Of a DNA stretch of 64,000 nucleotides, positions 10,451-22,200 are shown piece by piece. The notes beneath the pieces were generated by a model that was not told where the DNA came from, made no database searches, and worked only from the letters and a program-made list of their open reading frames with translations. The number at the start of each line of letters is the position of its first letter. Position 1 is the first letter of the stretch. A program made the position numbers and the translations under genes. Origin of the DNA: Hyaloscypha bicolor E (Eukaryota > Ascomycota > Leotiomycetes > Helotiales > Hyaloscyphaceae); the NCBI RefSeq assembly GCF_002865645.1, contig NW_020194518.1:1735463-1799462 (forward strand), in the 5' to 3' direction.

Positions 10451-13400
10451 ATGAGTCCCGTCGCATCGAACGGCCCTCCCCACTCGCGGGGCTCTTCGAT
10501 CAATGGAGGGGTTCCTGTCAATGCTGCGAATGGCGTGAGGGCCAACGGAATGGATGGGATGAAGGGTGCGAACCGGGTCTTCTCCCATTTGGACGACCTG
10601 TTGACGGCGAGACCGAACGTGGACATGAATTGGCCACTGCGACGGCTGCTCCAGGAAGGAGACCTGCTCGCCAAGCAAGCAGACACACACCTGGACTTCA
10701 AACGGCCTGATGTGGCTTTGCAGGAGTACATCAAGGCCTCAATACTTGCCGTGGAAATAATTCCCCGCCACAAGGACTACCCCTCCCTCCACACGGATCG
10801 GGGTGAGTTGTATCGTCTCTACGACCGCTTGAAAAAACGCATTAGTACCCAACACGAGAAATTTGCAGAGGTCAAACAAGCCATCAAGGAAAACAATATT
10901 AGGAGCGGTGTGAAGTCAACATTGCATTCGAGCTCGGAAAGAACAGAGGTGAACGGAGGCAAGAACGGGCATGAGCGGGCACAATCAACTCAGAATCCAG
11001 CAATGAACGGTTCTGCTTCGAATGGAACACCCTCTCGGAAAAAACCACCTGTACAACCGAAGCCAGAGGCTCTCCACGGGAATGCAATCCATCCCACCAG
11101 CGGAGGCAGCGTTCCACCTACCGATTTGGCTGCTCGTTTTGCAAACCTTCGCACCCCCGAGCCAAAACAAGATCCTCGAATTAGAACCCAGCCGATTTCA
11201 ATCCCTGGTCTAGCAGGACCAACCACGAGTCCAACGCAGACGGGGAATCATACGACGAACAAACCAACTGGCCTACATGATTTTCCATCCGTTCCTAGGA
11301 CCTTGCCACGATCGACTCCACTGCCACTCGATATCGGCATACCCTCGATGCCAAAACCCCCAGCGGCTGTCTATGATAGCCCTATACGCGGCCCAGAGAC
11401 AGCTTCCGCCAATCTTCTCTCGAGCCGTAGCTCATCCTATAGAAATAGCGCGAGAGAAAATGCTGCCCCTCCTATATCGACAGTTGGACCAACACCGACA
11501 TTAGTAGATGATCGGTCAGACTATTTTGCCCAGCCAGCGCATACTTCCGGCGACGATGGCTATGCTCGGAAACAGCAGAAACGAGCCCCCGTCTTATCAG
11601 ACTCTCCCACCGTCTCAGCAGAAGAACTTGTGGATTTGCTAGCACAGAGCTCACAATCTTTCCGCATCCTACTTGTTGATCTTCGAAGCCGGGAAGAATT
11701 CGATAATGGTCACATCCTGTCGCAATTCATTATTTGTGTGGAGCCGATTACTCTGAAGCATGGAATCTCGGGTGAACAGCTAGCACAAAGTATGGTGATT
11801 GCACCAGATCTCGAGCAAAGTCTGTACGACCAGAGAAATGAGTTCGACCTGCTTGTATTCTATGATCAATCATCCGACTCACTAAAGTCTTCGAACTCCG
11901 GGGACAGCGAAACACAGAGTACTTTAAACAATTTTGTTGCTGCGGTCTTCGAGTACGGATACGATAAAAGAACGAAACGATGTCCTAAACTCCTCTCTGG
12001 TGGGGTCGATGCTTGGGTAGACTTTCTGGGCCCCAATTCGCTGAAGACCTCTCTCAATGGCGCAACCCTGGATGCTGCCCGAAATGGGTTGAAGCCAGGC
12101 CGTCCTCTGAGCCGAACCTCAATGGCTCGCGCACGGAATCTTCCAATAAAGCGACGAAGAACGTATTCCTCCCGCCCCTTGACCAAAGAAGAAGAGCACA
12201 AATGGGATAGTGCACTTAAGGAAGAGAGCGCTACCCGAAGTCCTACAACGCCTGATGGTTCACAAACTGAGGATCTGGTCTACGCAAGAACTACCGAAGA
12301 CTTTTTCCGTCGATACCCAGAATTACCCGCCATCCAAGAATCCATGGTTAAGCCTATATCCGACTCAACTGCACCGCAGACCTATCAAGACGAATTTGCC
12401 AGCAGCGTTCCTAGGCCTCCAGCACGCCCAGCTCCTGCTCTTCCAAGACAGCGATCAAGTGGAATTTCGGAGCGAGGTCCCATAACCCAATATGCACACA
12501 CTACCGGCGACTCGATCACAAAGTACCGTGTGACTCCAGGCCTTACCGGTCTTCAGAATCCGAACAATCTTTGCTATATGAATTCAGCGATTCAAGCGTT
12601 GAGTGCCACGCCTTTCCTACGGGACCTCCTGTTGAATCACCAGTACCCTCCGACAATACCGATTCCAAGGAAGGAAAGCGAGTCAAGTGACCCACCGCAA
12701 TTGATGGTGAGAAGCCTTGGCAACCTACTGGGCCATATATGGAGCGGTCAATATGATTACGTGACGCCCCATACCTTAAGGGTAAGACAAAATGCTTTCA
12801 CGTTCAGACCATTGTACTAAGTCGTGGTAGAAATATGTGAATTCAATACATGCGGGGAGACAAACCGACTCCAGAGTACGAGACAGAGCATTTGGTGGTC
12901 CTGCCAGACAACATGACTCAATGGAATTCTTCCATTTCCTGATAGATATTCTTATGGATGAGATGAACCCCCGGCGGAACATCAAAGAATGGGCATTGGA
13001 CTCCCCGATGGAGATCAAAAACTTTAACTCAATACCTTCCACCCTTTGGGCTACCAATCAGTTTCGGAAGAATTGGATGTACAACAAAGGCTCTGACCTG
13101 GCCGACAAAACTGATCTCATGGAGATGTCACTCTTCAAGTGCGAGAACTGCGGGGCCGAACGCAGAAACTGGCAGAACAACCCCCTAAAACTTGTTTTCG
13201 TAAAGAAACACCCCGAAAGGCAAAATCTCGCTAATGCCCTAGCTCAGGATATGGGTCCTAAAACGGAGGAGGACGTCGAATTTGGATGCGAGTCTTGTGG
13301 TAAGGTGAACGCAGACGGCTCGGCCGTCGTACAAGGGAGAGCAAAGGCCTGGAGATACCAAGTCTGGCTTCCCGACTTTCTCTGGATCAACCTCAACCGC

Positions 13401-13763
13401 TACACCAGCGAGATGGAGAAAGTCAACACCGTCTTCACCTTCCCGGAATACGGAGTTGATCTTAGCGCCACATTTGCGCCCAACAACCCGCCCTCACCTC
13501 ATCCTCTGCCGCGCCAGCAAACGGGCCCGTTCTTGTACGATGTCTATGCTGTGATTCAGCATGGCGGAGGCTCGATTGCCCATGGCCATTACTGGACCAT
13601 ACAGAAGAATTTTGATAAGCCGAAGAATGGCGGCAGTGGCGCGGGCGCGTGGCATAAGTTCAACGATTCCGTTGTCACGCCGGCCAGGTTTTCGGATACA
13701 CAGTCGATGAATACGAGCGCTATCTTCCTGGTGAGGCAGGGGAGTTATACGCCTGTGTTGTGA
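10451..13763 (+). CDS. Doa4/USP8-like ubiquitin carboxyl-terminal hydrolase
   Basis: This family recovers ubiquitin from cargo at the multivesicular endosome. Exon 1 is 10451-12781, the intron 12782-12830 and exon 2 12831-13763, giving about 1,087 residues. An N-terminal USP8-type dimerisation/MIT-like helical region lies near residues 60-150. A long Ser/Pro-rich linker follows, then a rhodanese-like domain (about residues 390-540, with LVDLRSREEF and LLSGGVDAW). The UCH domain starts at TPGLTGLQNPNN and has the Cys box LCYMNSAIQAL, a CENC...CESC zinc pair and the His box AHGHYW. The Cys box has NNL where most family members have GNT. At the rhodanese active loop I see FYDQSS, with no catalytic Cys, so that domain is probably non-catalytic, as in other Doa4 proteins. 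Confidence 0.88.
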
Positions 13764-13828
13764 GGGCTCCGCAGTCAATCCGGAAATGAACGGCCTAAGC
13801 ATGGGGTCAGATACGAATTGGTGATTTA

Positions 13829-13856
13829 TTTGGTGTTTGGTGTTTGGTGTTTGGTG
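13829..13856 (+). repeat. Short tandem repeat (TGTTTGGT-like, about 3 copies)
   Basis: An 8-bp unit is repeated just past the stop codon of the deubiquitinase, within its likely 3' UTR. Confidence 0.7.
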
Positions 13857-14573
13857 ATAGAGTGGGCGTTTTCCGCATTTGGTCGTAAACGAAGCATTGA
13901 CGGACAGCGGAGCAGCATTGCAATATGATTGGAGTATACTAATACGCATCAGTCCTGGATATCGTGGAATTTGAGGAGGAGTTGAGCATGCCGAGGTCGC
14001 CATCGTCGTTCGTGATGTCGCTGTGTGTGTGTGCAGTGAATTTGCCTCTATTTGAAGTAAAATTAGCATGTTGTGGTACGACATTGTGATAGTTTGATCG
14101 AGAGAAGTTTTGAAGATATCCTCCTTGCAGACACTTCAGATTGTTCTAGCGATGCAGACCCGAAAGTTGTGGCACGAACTTTCACGTTAAATGAATTTGC
14201 ATTGAAAATTTGCATATTTGTTTGCTCGTCGTTTCCGGCTCGCTTTTCGCGTCCCTTCATTACCACACGATCCCTCACCTCCCCCTTTCTCCTTCGCTCA
14301 CTCTCAACACCTACCTATTTACTTCTTACCCTCGATTTTAAGCGTCAGTTGCACACAGCAAATATATTTCATCCTCAGCTGACCTTCACAGCCCTTCTCG
14401 GCACGGTTCGAACTCCTCAGCCCCAAAACCTCTCTCCAACTATCTTGAAGACTTCATTCACCACGCATCTCGATTCCCAACCCCTACATATCTTCCTGCT
14501 ATTTTCCAAGCCCGCTACTCGTTGCGCACCGAAGTCTCCTTCCCTCCACTTCACGAGTTTGTATTTTCCGCGC
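13857..14573. other. Intergenic, with CT-rich leader-like DNA near the end
   Basis: No domain-bearing frame was found. From about 14270 the plus strand is strongly CT-rich, as in fungal 5' leaders, and leads into the small ORF at 14574. Confidence 0.35.
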
Positions 14574-14699
14574 ATGCATAGAAGCGTGCCCGGGTTGCAC
14601 CCTTCAGTATTTCGAGCAAACCGTTTGCTCCGATCCGCCTCCAGTCAGCCCATTTGGAGGCCGGCTATCCAGACAAGACTGTCGAGGGGAGGTCTTTAG
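14574..14699 (+). CDS. Small Arg-rich ORF (41 aa), possible mitochondrial presequence-like peptide
   Basis: A 41-codon frame starts at an ATG after about 300 nt of CT-rich leader-like DNA and ends in TAG. The product begins MHRSVPGLHPSVFRANRLL and has about seven Arg, several Ser and Leu and no acidic residue. That composition resembles a mitochondrial targeting sequence. No family is recognised. It could be a small protein, a first exon or an upstream ORF. The larger frame around it (from 14073) looks like untranslated leader. Confidence 0.25.
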   Translation: MHRSVPGLHPSVFRANRLLRSASSQPIWRPAIQTRLSRGGL

Positions 14700-15843
14700 G
14701 GCTGGATCCGTTGGGTGGAAGGCACGAAAGCATATGATTATGATTGTGATATGTACGTTACGTGTTCGTAATGCTACGTAGTATTAAAATGTAAAATGAA
14801 ATAAAATGAAAAATTTGACGGGGCAATGGTGCTGATTCCTTTGCCCCAAGATGTGGCTGACTGGTTAGCTGACTCCGCCCTGGTTTCTGACTTCTGGGAA
14901 CATCGATTGCATAATTTAAGATCTGAGCCATTGTGTGATGCGTATTGCGTATCGACTCTTTTTATACAGATTATTCTTACTACGCATAGCATCTCATATT
15001 ATTGGCAATACGTACTATACAGGATAATGTGTATGCACCTTTACCCTATACTGAATTCACAATGCACTGCTATTCACGTGACTATTTCCCCCAAACTCAA
15101 ACCTTCAATACGAGGTTACATGCACTACAAGGTTCAAATCAAAAGCTTCTTCCAGCGGGATCTAAGATAATTGTGTAATATATACTATTTTTGCTTGATG
15201 TGTAATCAGATTTCTTATATTTCCCTGGAATAATCATGGGAAAAGTGACGTGGAGTGACTAAAACCAATATACTAGGAACCGGGCAATATTACCGTACTC
15301 GATATGTATTATAATAGCGATATTGTACATATTACGTATCAGGGAACTCATTACCTATCGCTGTAGGGCCGTATGCTATACAATGCTGAACACTGACTGG
15401 CTGGCTTCGTACTCGTAATTCGTACCCAATCACACCTCCAACTCGCTCAGCTTGCGAGAACACATCTGGCGTCACACAGGACTGAGCAGGTACGTGGAAG
15501 TGGTGTTAAGAGGCGCCTCATCCTTCCTCTAAAGCACGCTTCATTTGAAACTATACCCAACTGATCTACACAAGTAAGACTACTGTTCTATTCATATCAA
15601 AACGAGATGGCAGTATTGCACAAACTCACAAGAGTGAACATGCTTGTAAAACGCAATCCCGCGCTCAGCAGCCACAAAATCCCGAGCAAGTGGTGTGCGC
15701 TTTGAAAAAAAAAAGAAAAACAAACCTGTCCGCGCCGTTCCTGAAGCGTCTGGGTTTCAATAACTACCTCCAGGTTAGTCAGTCTGACTGAATCTCTCTC
15801 CATCTATCTCCCTCCTTCCTCAACTGTCTCCAAACTCCGTCAT
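14700..15843. other. Intergenic, AT-rich, no gene recognised
   Basis: There are several short frames without domains. A TTCACGTGAC palindrome lies near 15074-15083. CT-rich DNA precedes the ORF at 15844. Confidence 0.35.
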
Positions 15844-16116
15844 ATGGTTGGCTGGCTCACTGGCAATGGGCCTTTTGGTCAGATTTCGCTTCTGATCACG
15901 GATACCACTGTCAGTTTTGGGGGTCCGGAGTTCGATGCGTTTGCGGACTTCCTCGCGCCCAGTTACGAGGCCTTCTTGCTGGTGTGGGAGGAGACCTTCT
16001 ATAACCATACGTGGCGGTACAAGCAAGAGGAGTGGCTGATTGATCTTGATGCTACTTTGATTGTCAATGCTGGGCTTGAGGAGGTGGTTTTGTTTGGAGG
16101 GAGGGTGCGGTGTTGA
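15844..16116 (+). CDS. Hypothetical small protein (90 aa)
   Basis: The ATG follows CT-rich DNA (15790-15840) as expected for a fungal leader. The 90-residue product is rich in Phe, Trp, Asp and Glu and has protein-like composition (for example GPEFDAFADFLAPSYEAF). No domain, signal peptide or paralogue is recognised. An overlapping antisense frame is Lys/Pro-rich and less convincing. It may be an orphan gene or an exon of a larger unrecognised one. Confidence 0.3.
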   Translation: MVGWLTGNGPFGQISLLITDTTVSFGGPEFDAFADFLAPSYEAFLLVWEETFYNHTWRYKQEEWLIDLDATLIVNAGLEEVVLFGGRVRC

Positions 16117-16298
16117 CGCTTTCAACTCCTCTCACAGGTGTCCTATATTAAACCAGACGTGTTATAACATCTGTACTCAGATCAGACGCTTATAGGATCC
16201 GAAACTTCTCCACATATCCCCGGGTTGTCATATAGCGCGGACCGATACAAGTTGCAAGCTGCACGTTGCGCTGTACCTCGACATCCTTATTATCCTTC

Positions 16299-18024
16299 TC
16301 AAACTTCCCCTCCCAACTCCCAACTCCTCTGCTCATCCGGGAAAGAACAATCAATCATTTTCCTCCTCACGATGTCCCCTTGCTCAAACAATATTGTTAT
16401 ACAAGGACCCCGCAAATTAGTGGTGAAGATTGCATACCTGATCCTCGCCCACTCAGGGATGTGTTCCCCAAGAGTCAGGTGCTGTTCTTCAAGCTCCATA
16501 ACAGTTTGCGTGACCCCTGCGGCAAAGACTCTATCCCAGAGCCCTTTGCAGCAGGGGTTATCAATCAGCAAAGAGATGGCCTTCCTTCTGAGAGTGGGAT
16601 GCTGGCATTTGCGCCGGATAACCCAGTGTTGCGTGATGACGCCCGAGTCAAAGGAGAATTTGGTCCCTATCTTCTCCGCACTCTTGGGCGGTGGAGCCTC
16701 CAGTGGTTCTTCGGAAAGATCAACCATACTCTGGCACTCCTCGTAGTAATCACCATAACCCATTTCGTCCTCCGCGCAAGTTGTTACGAGAGATATATAG
16801 ACCGCCCTGATCTGCAACCCGAGAGTGTTGGCCACCTTTCTAACTTCAGGAACTTTGAGATTGAGTCATTGCTTGAGAGGTAGGAAGGCAGATAACTACT
16901 TCCCAACCCGCAGTATGAGAAGTTCTTTCCGGCAAGGATTGAGAGGGGAATTAGGGACCTGAAGACATTAGCTGGATAACTCCTCGCAGACACTGGTGCG
17001 GATTTCGGAACCGGCGATTGCCCTTTCAAAACAAACCTCGGAAAGCGCTTCAAGATCGCAATTTGGAAGACTCCAGCTTCTTCGAGTGTACTGAGTGATG
17101 TCGGAAGAGCACCGATGTCTTCTTCACCATTTCCGCTTAGCGGTGGAGAGAGTTCTGGGGTTCGACCGCCGGCGGAAGAGCGGAGCTGGACAGACAGCCC
17201 GGCGAAAACGGGGAAAGCACCGTTCAGACATCGTCTGCGCTGGCATTTGAATAGCTTGGCTTGTATTCTTGGAGGTACCCCTCATTCCACTGGTTCATCA
17301 AAGAGGTATCGATCTTGATTCGCTGGAACGCCAAGTCGCGTCGCCCATACCAGGCCTTGAAAGACAAGATTGCGAGGGAGCTCAATAGCGCCGCGCGGAG
17401 ATCTTTCTTCCCAGTCTTTTGAGCGCAGTGTATCGCCTTTGTGTACTGTTTTAGAGCATGCTGATAATGTTACCCAGCCGCTGAACCCGCTCGCGGACGT
17501 TGTGGATTGTGTGCGAGGTCTGGGACGTCTTGTCTAGTGCTCCTAATGCGATGACAGCATGGAGTAGAGGGGCTTCAGTCTCGAATGCTTGTAAGGATAT
17601 TAGGGGGAGGCGCCCAGTTTTTATGCTAGGAAAGACTTCGTATGTGGTGGAAGTGCTGAAGATCTCTAAATAGCGGTAGTCATCTTCATTTTTGGGACGG
17701 AATGATGCAGGGGTGTTTGAGATGAGAACCGTGTTGGATTTTGGTATGAGGACCCCGAGAGGACGACATTATTGGGATTTCTGCACTGACAGCCGGATGT
17801 ACCATTTGCTACAGAAGCCCAACTTGATGCAGCGCCGACAGTTTGGCTTCTCTTCGCCGCATTTCACACATCGTTTTCTAGAGCGACTTGATCAAAATGG
17901 CTCCTGTTAAATCTTTAGATAGAAGGTGCTGGTCTCACTTGCAAGTCACACAGCCAGTCCTCGCTTTGATGTGCGTCTGCCTCTTTGAATTTGGTTCCTT
18001 CACTGAACGCTCCATCGTGCTCAT
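16299..18024 (-). pseudogene. Decayed Zn(II)2Cys6 transcription factor
   Basis: Read in pieces, this matches the fungal C6-zinc regulator architecture. Translation from about 18024 gives TGCVTC, then a GT-AG intron, then KKRCVKCGEEKPNC and RRCIKLGFC, a full C-x2-C-x6-C-x6-C-x2-C-x6-C cluster. Next come EDDYRYLEIFSTSTTYE and HAVIALGALDKT, then HALKQYTKAI and LAILSFKAWYGRRDLAFQ. The C-terminal frame 16835-16299 has HPTLRRKAISLL and IPEWARIRYAIF. These pieces do not connect. An in-frame TAA follows the zinc cluster, one nucleotide is missing near the HALKQY block, and at least two more frame changes lie at about 17200 and 16880. No short introns explain all of these. Confidence 0.75.
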
Positions 18025-19259
18025 GCTCAACCTCAAGCTGTGTGGCATGATGGCATCACGTTGGTCATTGGAAATAGACAGTAAGGGACATTACGAGACC
18101 TCGGGTTTGAGGTATCGGATTATATACTATCTCTGAGATGTAGAGAATCCATATAAAGTCTCCGATTATTGCTCATGAACGGGATGCAGCAAGTCACGTG
18201 CTTTCCCCAGTTTGCCACCGATCGACATACACAATTCAAGGCACAACCTAGGTATCTGGCATGAGACTTGCCATGCCTATCGCCCCAAACTTCACTTGAC
18301 CTCCTTTCGTAAACGGACGAACCGGCACTCGTTTTGTGAGAGGTTTATGTCAAATACCGAATTGCAAGTGGTAGGAAGGACGTCGAGGCATATCAATCTC
18401 AATGTGAAAGGTTCAAAGTCGGCTTCGAATTGGCTAGCGAGCGAAACGAATAAAGAAGATATCTTAACAGCCGAAAATTGTTTGAGAAGTTGTCAAGAAA
18501 TAGGCGAAGCACGAAGTTGAAGGACTCGGACCCCCAAGACTAGGCCCATCAGGGAAAGTTCCCTCAAGCACGTGACCAGATTCGATCCCTGTCGTCTCCA
18601 CTTCCTCTCATTCAACAACAGTTCACTCCCACCATCGTCCCGAGTGCCGTCGAGTGTCACCGCACAGCTCCTGAGATGTTTGCTCTCTTCTCACTGTTGT
18701 TGGGCGTAACGCGCGGTCGTATGTGAAGTCTATCACATTGAGCTCTTGATTGCGTACGCAAATGTTTCTCAAGTCTCGTGATCGCGAACGAGGAGGCCAA
18801 TTGCTTGGAGGAAGTGACGCCTCATAACCTCCACCATTATACAAGGCTGTTCTCGGGTCAGCATAAGGAGCATCTGCCCGCGTTTATTTCTGTTGATGTT
18901 TGACGCGGCTCCTGATCATTCACATCTGCCCTTGAGCGACGCGTCAACGTGGCTTTGCCAAGACATCTCGAAGATGGGCTTCGTCCTGAGGCGTTCCGTG
19001 CGCAAGGCTGGAACGCTGTTGATTTTGGACTGAAGTAACTCTTGCATATGTCAACAATGAGGCCTTTGGCCCCAGGGGTGAATTCTGGCAGCGGTAGAGA
19101 TGAGGCCGCGCAAACAGCAACGACGAGGAGCAGCACCCTGCACGGGTGTTGATACCTCAGTTCACTACTTGATATCTACTCTTCTCGAATGATGCTAATC
19201 GCTGACTATTCCTTCCTGATTTCTCAAATCTCCCAGCCTCCTGCACTCATCCATCAATC
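18025..19259. other. Intergenic upstream of the ABC transporter
   Basis: Frames of up to 102 codons (18212-18520, plus) lack domains. CACGTG sites occur at 18195-18200 and 18569-18574. The last 70 bp before the transporter ATG are CT-rich and likely leader. Confidence 0.35.
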
Positions 19260-22200
19260 ATGGCAGTTAACGTTCGTCTTTTCGTGAGGCAGACATGGGC
19301 TCTGACCAAGAAGACGCTCATCATTGCCGCCGTGCGGAATTGGTTTTCAACAGCTCTGCGTGCTCTCGTCCTGCCTATTGCATTTCTAGTGCTTCTTCTC
19401 AACATCAAAAATCTCATCCTTGGCAACGGTGGATACGGCGTTGGCAGCCCGTCGCCAGTGCAGAGCCTTGCGGATGCTTTACCAGGCTCGAAAAAACTCG
19501 TCTTTGTACAGCCCCCAGGTTTAGGTCCAGATGTTGCGAGAGTGGTCGACCAAATTACCGGCACTTTGAATGGAAAACAGCTTGTTTACCTTACAGATCC
19601 GAACCTCCTCCTCACAACATGCAAGCAGAGTTTGCACGGGGATTCTGACTGTTTTGCCGCTGTGGTTTTTAACGACTCCCCCATGTCCATCGGAGGTAAC
19701 TCCAAGAGAGTTTGGAGCTATACTTTGCATGCGGACAACGCAAAGAATGGCTTCAACTTCCACGTCAACCAGCGCAGTAACGACCAAGACACCGTCTTTC
19801 TGCCTCTTCAGGTAGCTCTCGAAAATGCGATGACCAATTCGACTGTCATACCCAACACTTACATGTTCACCACCATATCTCACGCACAAGAAGAGATCAA
19901 CATCCGAAATCAGTATCAACGACTAGTCATTTCGACCTACAGCATCGCATTCTTCATCTCGATGCTATCTCCGATTTACCACGTTGTGAGCATGATAACA
20001 ACTGAACGAGAGTCAGGGATGACCCAGTTGATCGATGCCATGGGCGGAAGTCCCCCTGCTCGTATTATGAGCTATGTTCTGGCTTTCGATGTACTGTATC
20101 TACCTTGCTGGATAATTTTTGGTATCTGTAAGTAGTCTCGTCGCATTCGTTGTCATGGTGTTCTAGCTAACCAGTAAAGTGTTTTGGGATGAATTATTTC
20201 GGACCTCCAGCGTGGCCATCTCGCTCTTCTGGCAGATTCTGGTCGGTTGGGCAATCACAAGTGCAGCCATCTTCTCTGCGATGTTCTTCAATAAAGCGCA
20301 AATGTCGGGGATCTGGAGCGCGATCGGATTCCTCGTCATAGCTCTTTGCGGACAACTCATGGACTGGGGAAGTCCAAAGACTGCAGCTGTGGCAGCCTTG
20401 TCGTTTCTCTTCCCCAGCATGAACTACGTTTTCTTCACTGGATATATGTGCCGGTACGAAGAACAAGGTCTACCCACGGACATGCTCCGAGCAGCCAAGA
20501 CTACACACGATGAAGCAAGCTCGTCTCGGGTACCTGGTATCATCCTCTGGTTCTTTCTGTTGCTACAGATTGTCATCTATCCTCTCCTCGCTATCTTTGC
20601 CGAGAGGTGGACTCATGGTTCAAAGTCGAAGACCAGAACCCTGGGCACCGGCAGTGATACTTCGGTCGGCTCCCCTGCAATCGAAGCTTCTGGGCTCAGG
20701 AAGATATATCCACCAACCTTCTGGAAGAAATGGTTTACACGGCGCAAGAAGGAAGATGTGGTAGCAGTTGAGAACTTGGATCTCGTCGCCCGTAGGGGAC
20801 AGATTCTGTGTCTGTTGGGAGCGAATGGAAGCGGCAAGACAACCACGCTGGATATGATTGGCGGCCTTCAACGCTTGACAAGCGGGAATATTCACATCAA
20901 TGCAACACCCTCACAGATTGGTAAATAAGATCACTCCAACAGCTGAGGTGTGCTAACGCCAGTAGGTATTTGCCCTCAAAGAAACATGTTGTGGGATGAA
21001 CTCACTGTGAGGGAGAACGTCCAGATTTGGAACAAAATCAAGTCTTCGACGGAAGATAGTATCGCAATGGAGAATCTAATTGAAGCCTGTGACCTTACCG
21101 CCAAGACAAATGCGAGAGCAAAGACGTTAAGCGGGGGGCAGAAACGCAAGCTCCAACTTGCATGTACGTTCATTGGAGGAAGCTCCGTTTGTCTGCTGGA
21201 TGAAGTCACTTCCGGCTTGGTAATTCTGTCCCAGCACATGTCAACGCTTCTAATATAAGTAGGATCCACTGTCTCGGCGTATCATTTGGGACATTCTTCT
21301 CGCAGAGCGATCGAAAAGAACCTTGATTCTCACAACGCATTTCCTTGATGAAGCAGATGTCCTTGCTGACCAAGTCATGATTATCTCGAAAGGTCAATTG
21401 AAGTGTGAGGGGTCGACTGTTGAGTTGAAAGCCCGCCTTGGTGGGGGATACAAAGTCCATCTCGAAGGCCTCAACGAAGGGCCCGAGATGGATTTTCCAA
21501 GTCACGTTTTTCGAAACGAAACCGTCTACAGCACACCTGATTCCGCATCAGCTGCACGCCTCCTTTCAGATCTTGAAAAGAAAGAATGCGGAGAGGTCTT
21601 CGTAAATGGACCAACCATCGAAGAGGTTTTTCTCAAAGTTGCCGAAGAGCCGCATGTTGCCGTGGATGGAGAGCCCGCAGGCAAGGTGGGGACGATGACA
21701 GATGAACTTGAGCAAGCAAGGTCTAAGGTTGCTCCAGAATGGGACAGCATGTTATCTTCCGGGAGCGAAATCGGTTTCATCCGGCAAGTGCGCGTCCTCT
21801 TCCACAAACGGTGCATAATCCTGCTCCGGAACTGGTGGCCGTACCTAATTGCGCTTGCGATGCCCCTCGCAGTGACTCCAAACCTGAAGTCGTTCCTACT
21901 CTTCTACAAAATTCCATCGTGTCTTGACCTGACAGCGGATGTTCATTTCGTGGAGCAATTCAACTTCGCCTTGGGGAGCCGAGGAAAATATCCGTGGACG
22001 CATATGTTGGTTGGACCGCCCTCGATTAATACATCTCTGTACAACACAGTGAGCAACTTTCCCGTCGGAGTGGGAATCAACTTTCAGAATTACACCAATG
22101 AGTTTACGTTTGAAGATACCCTTGCCGGTTTCCAAAACTACATCATGCAAAACCAGTCGACGGTTGCTCCAGGTGCTTTGTTTATGGAGAGCAATACCAG

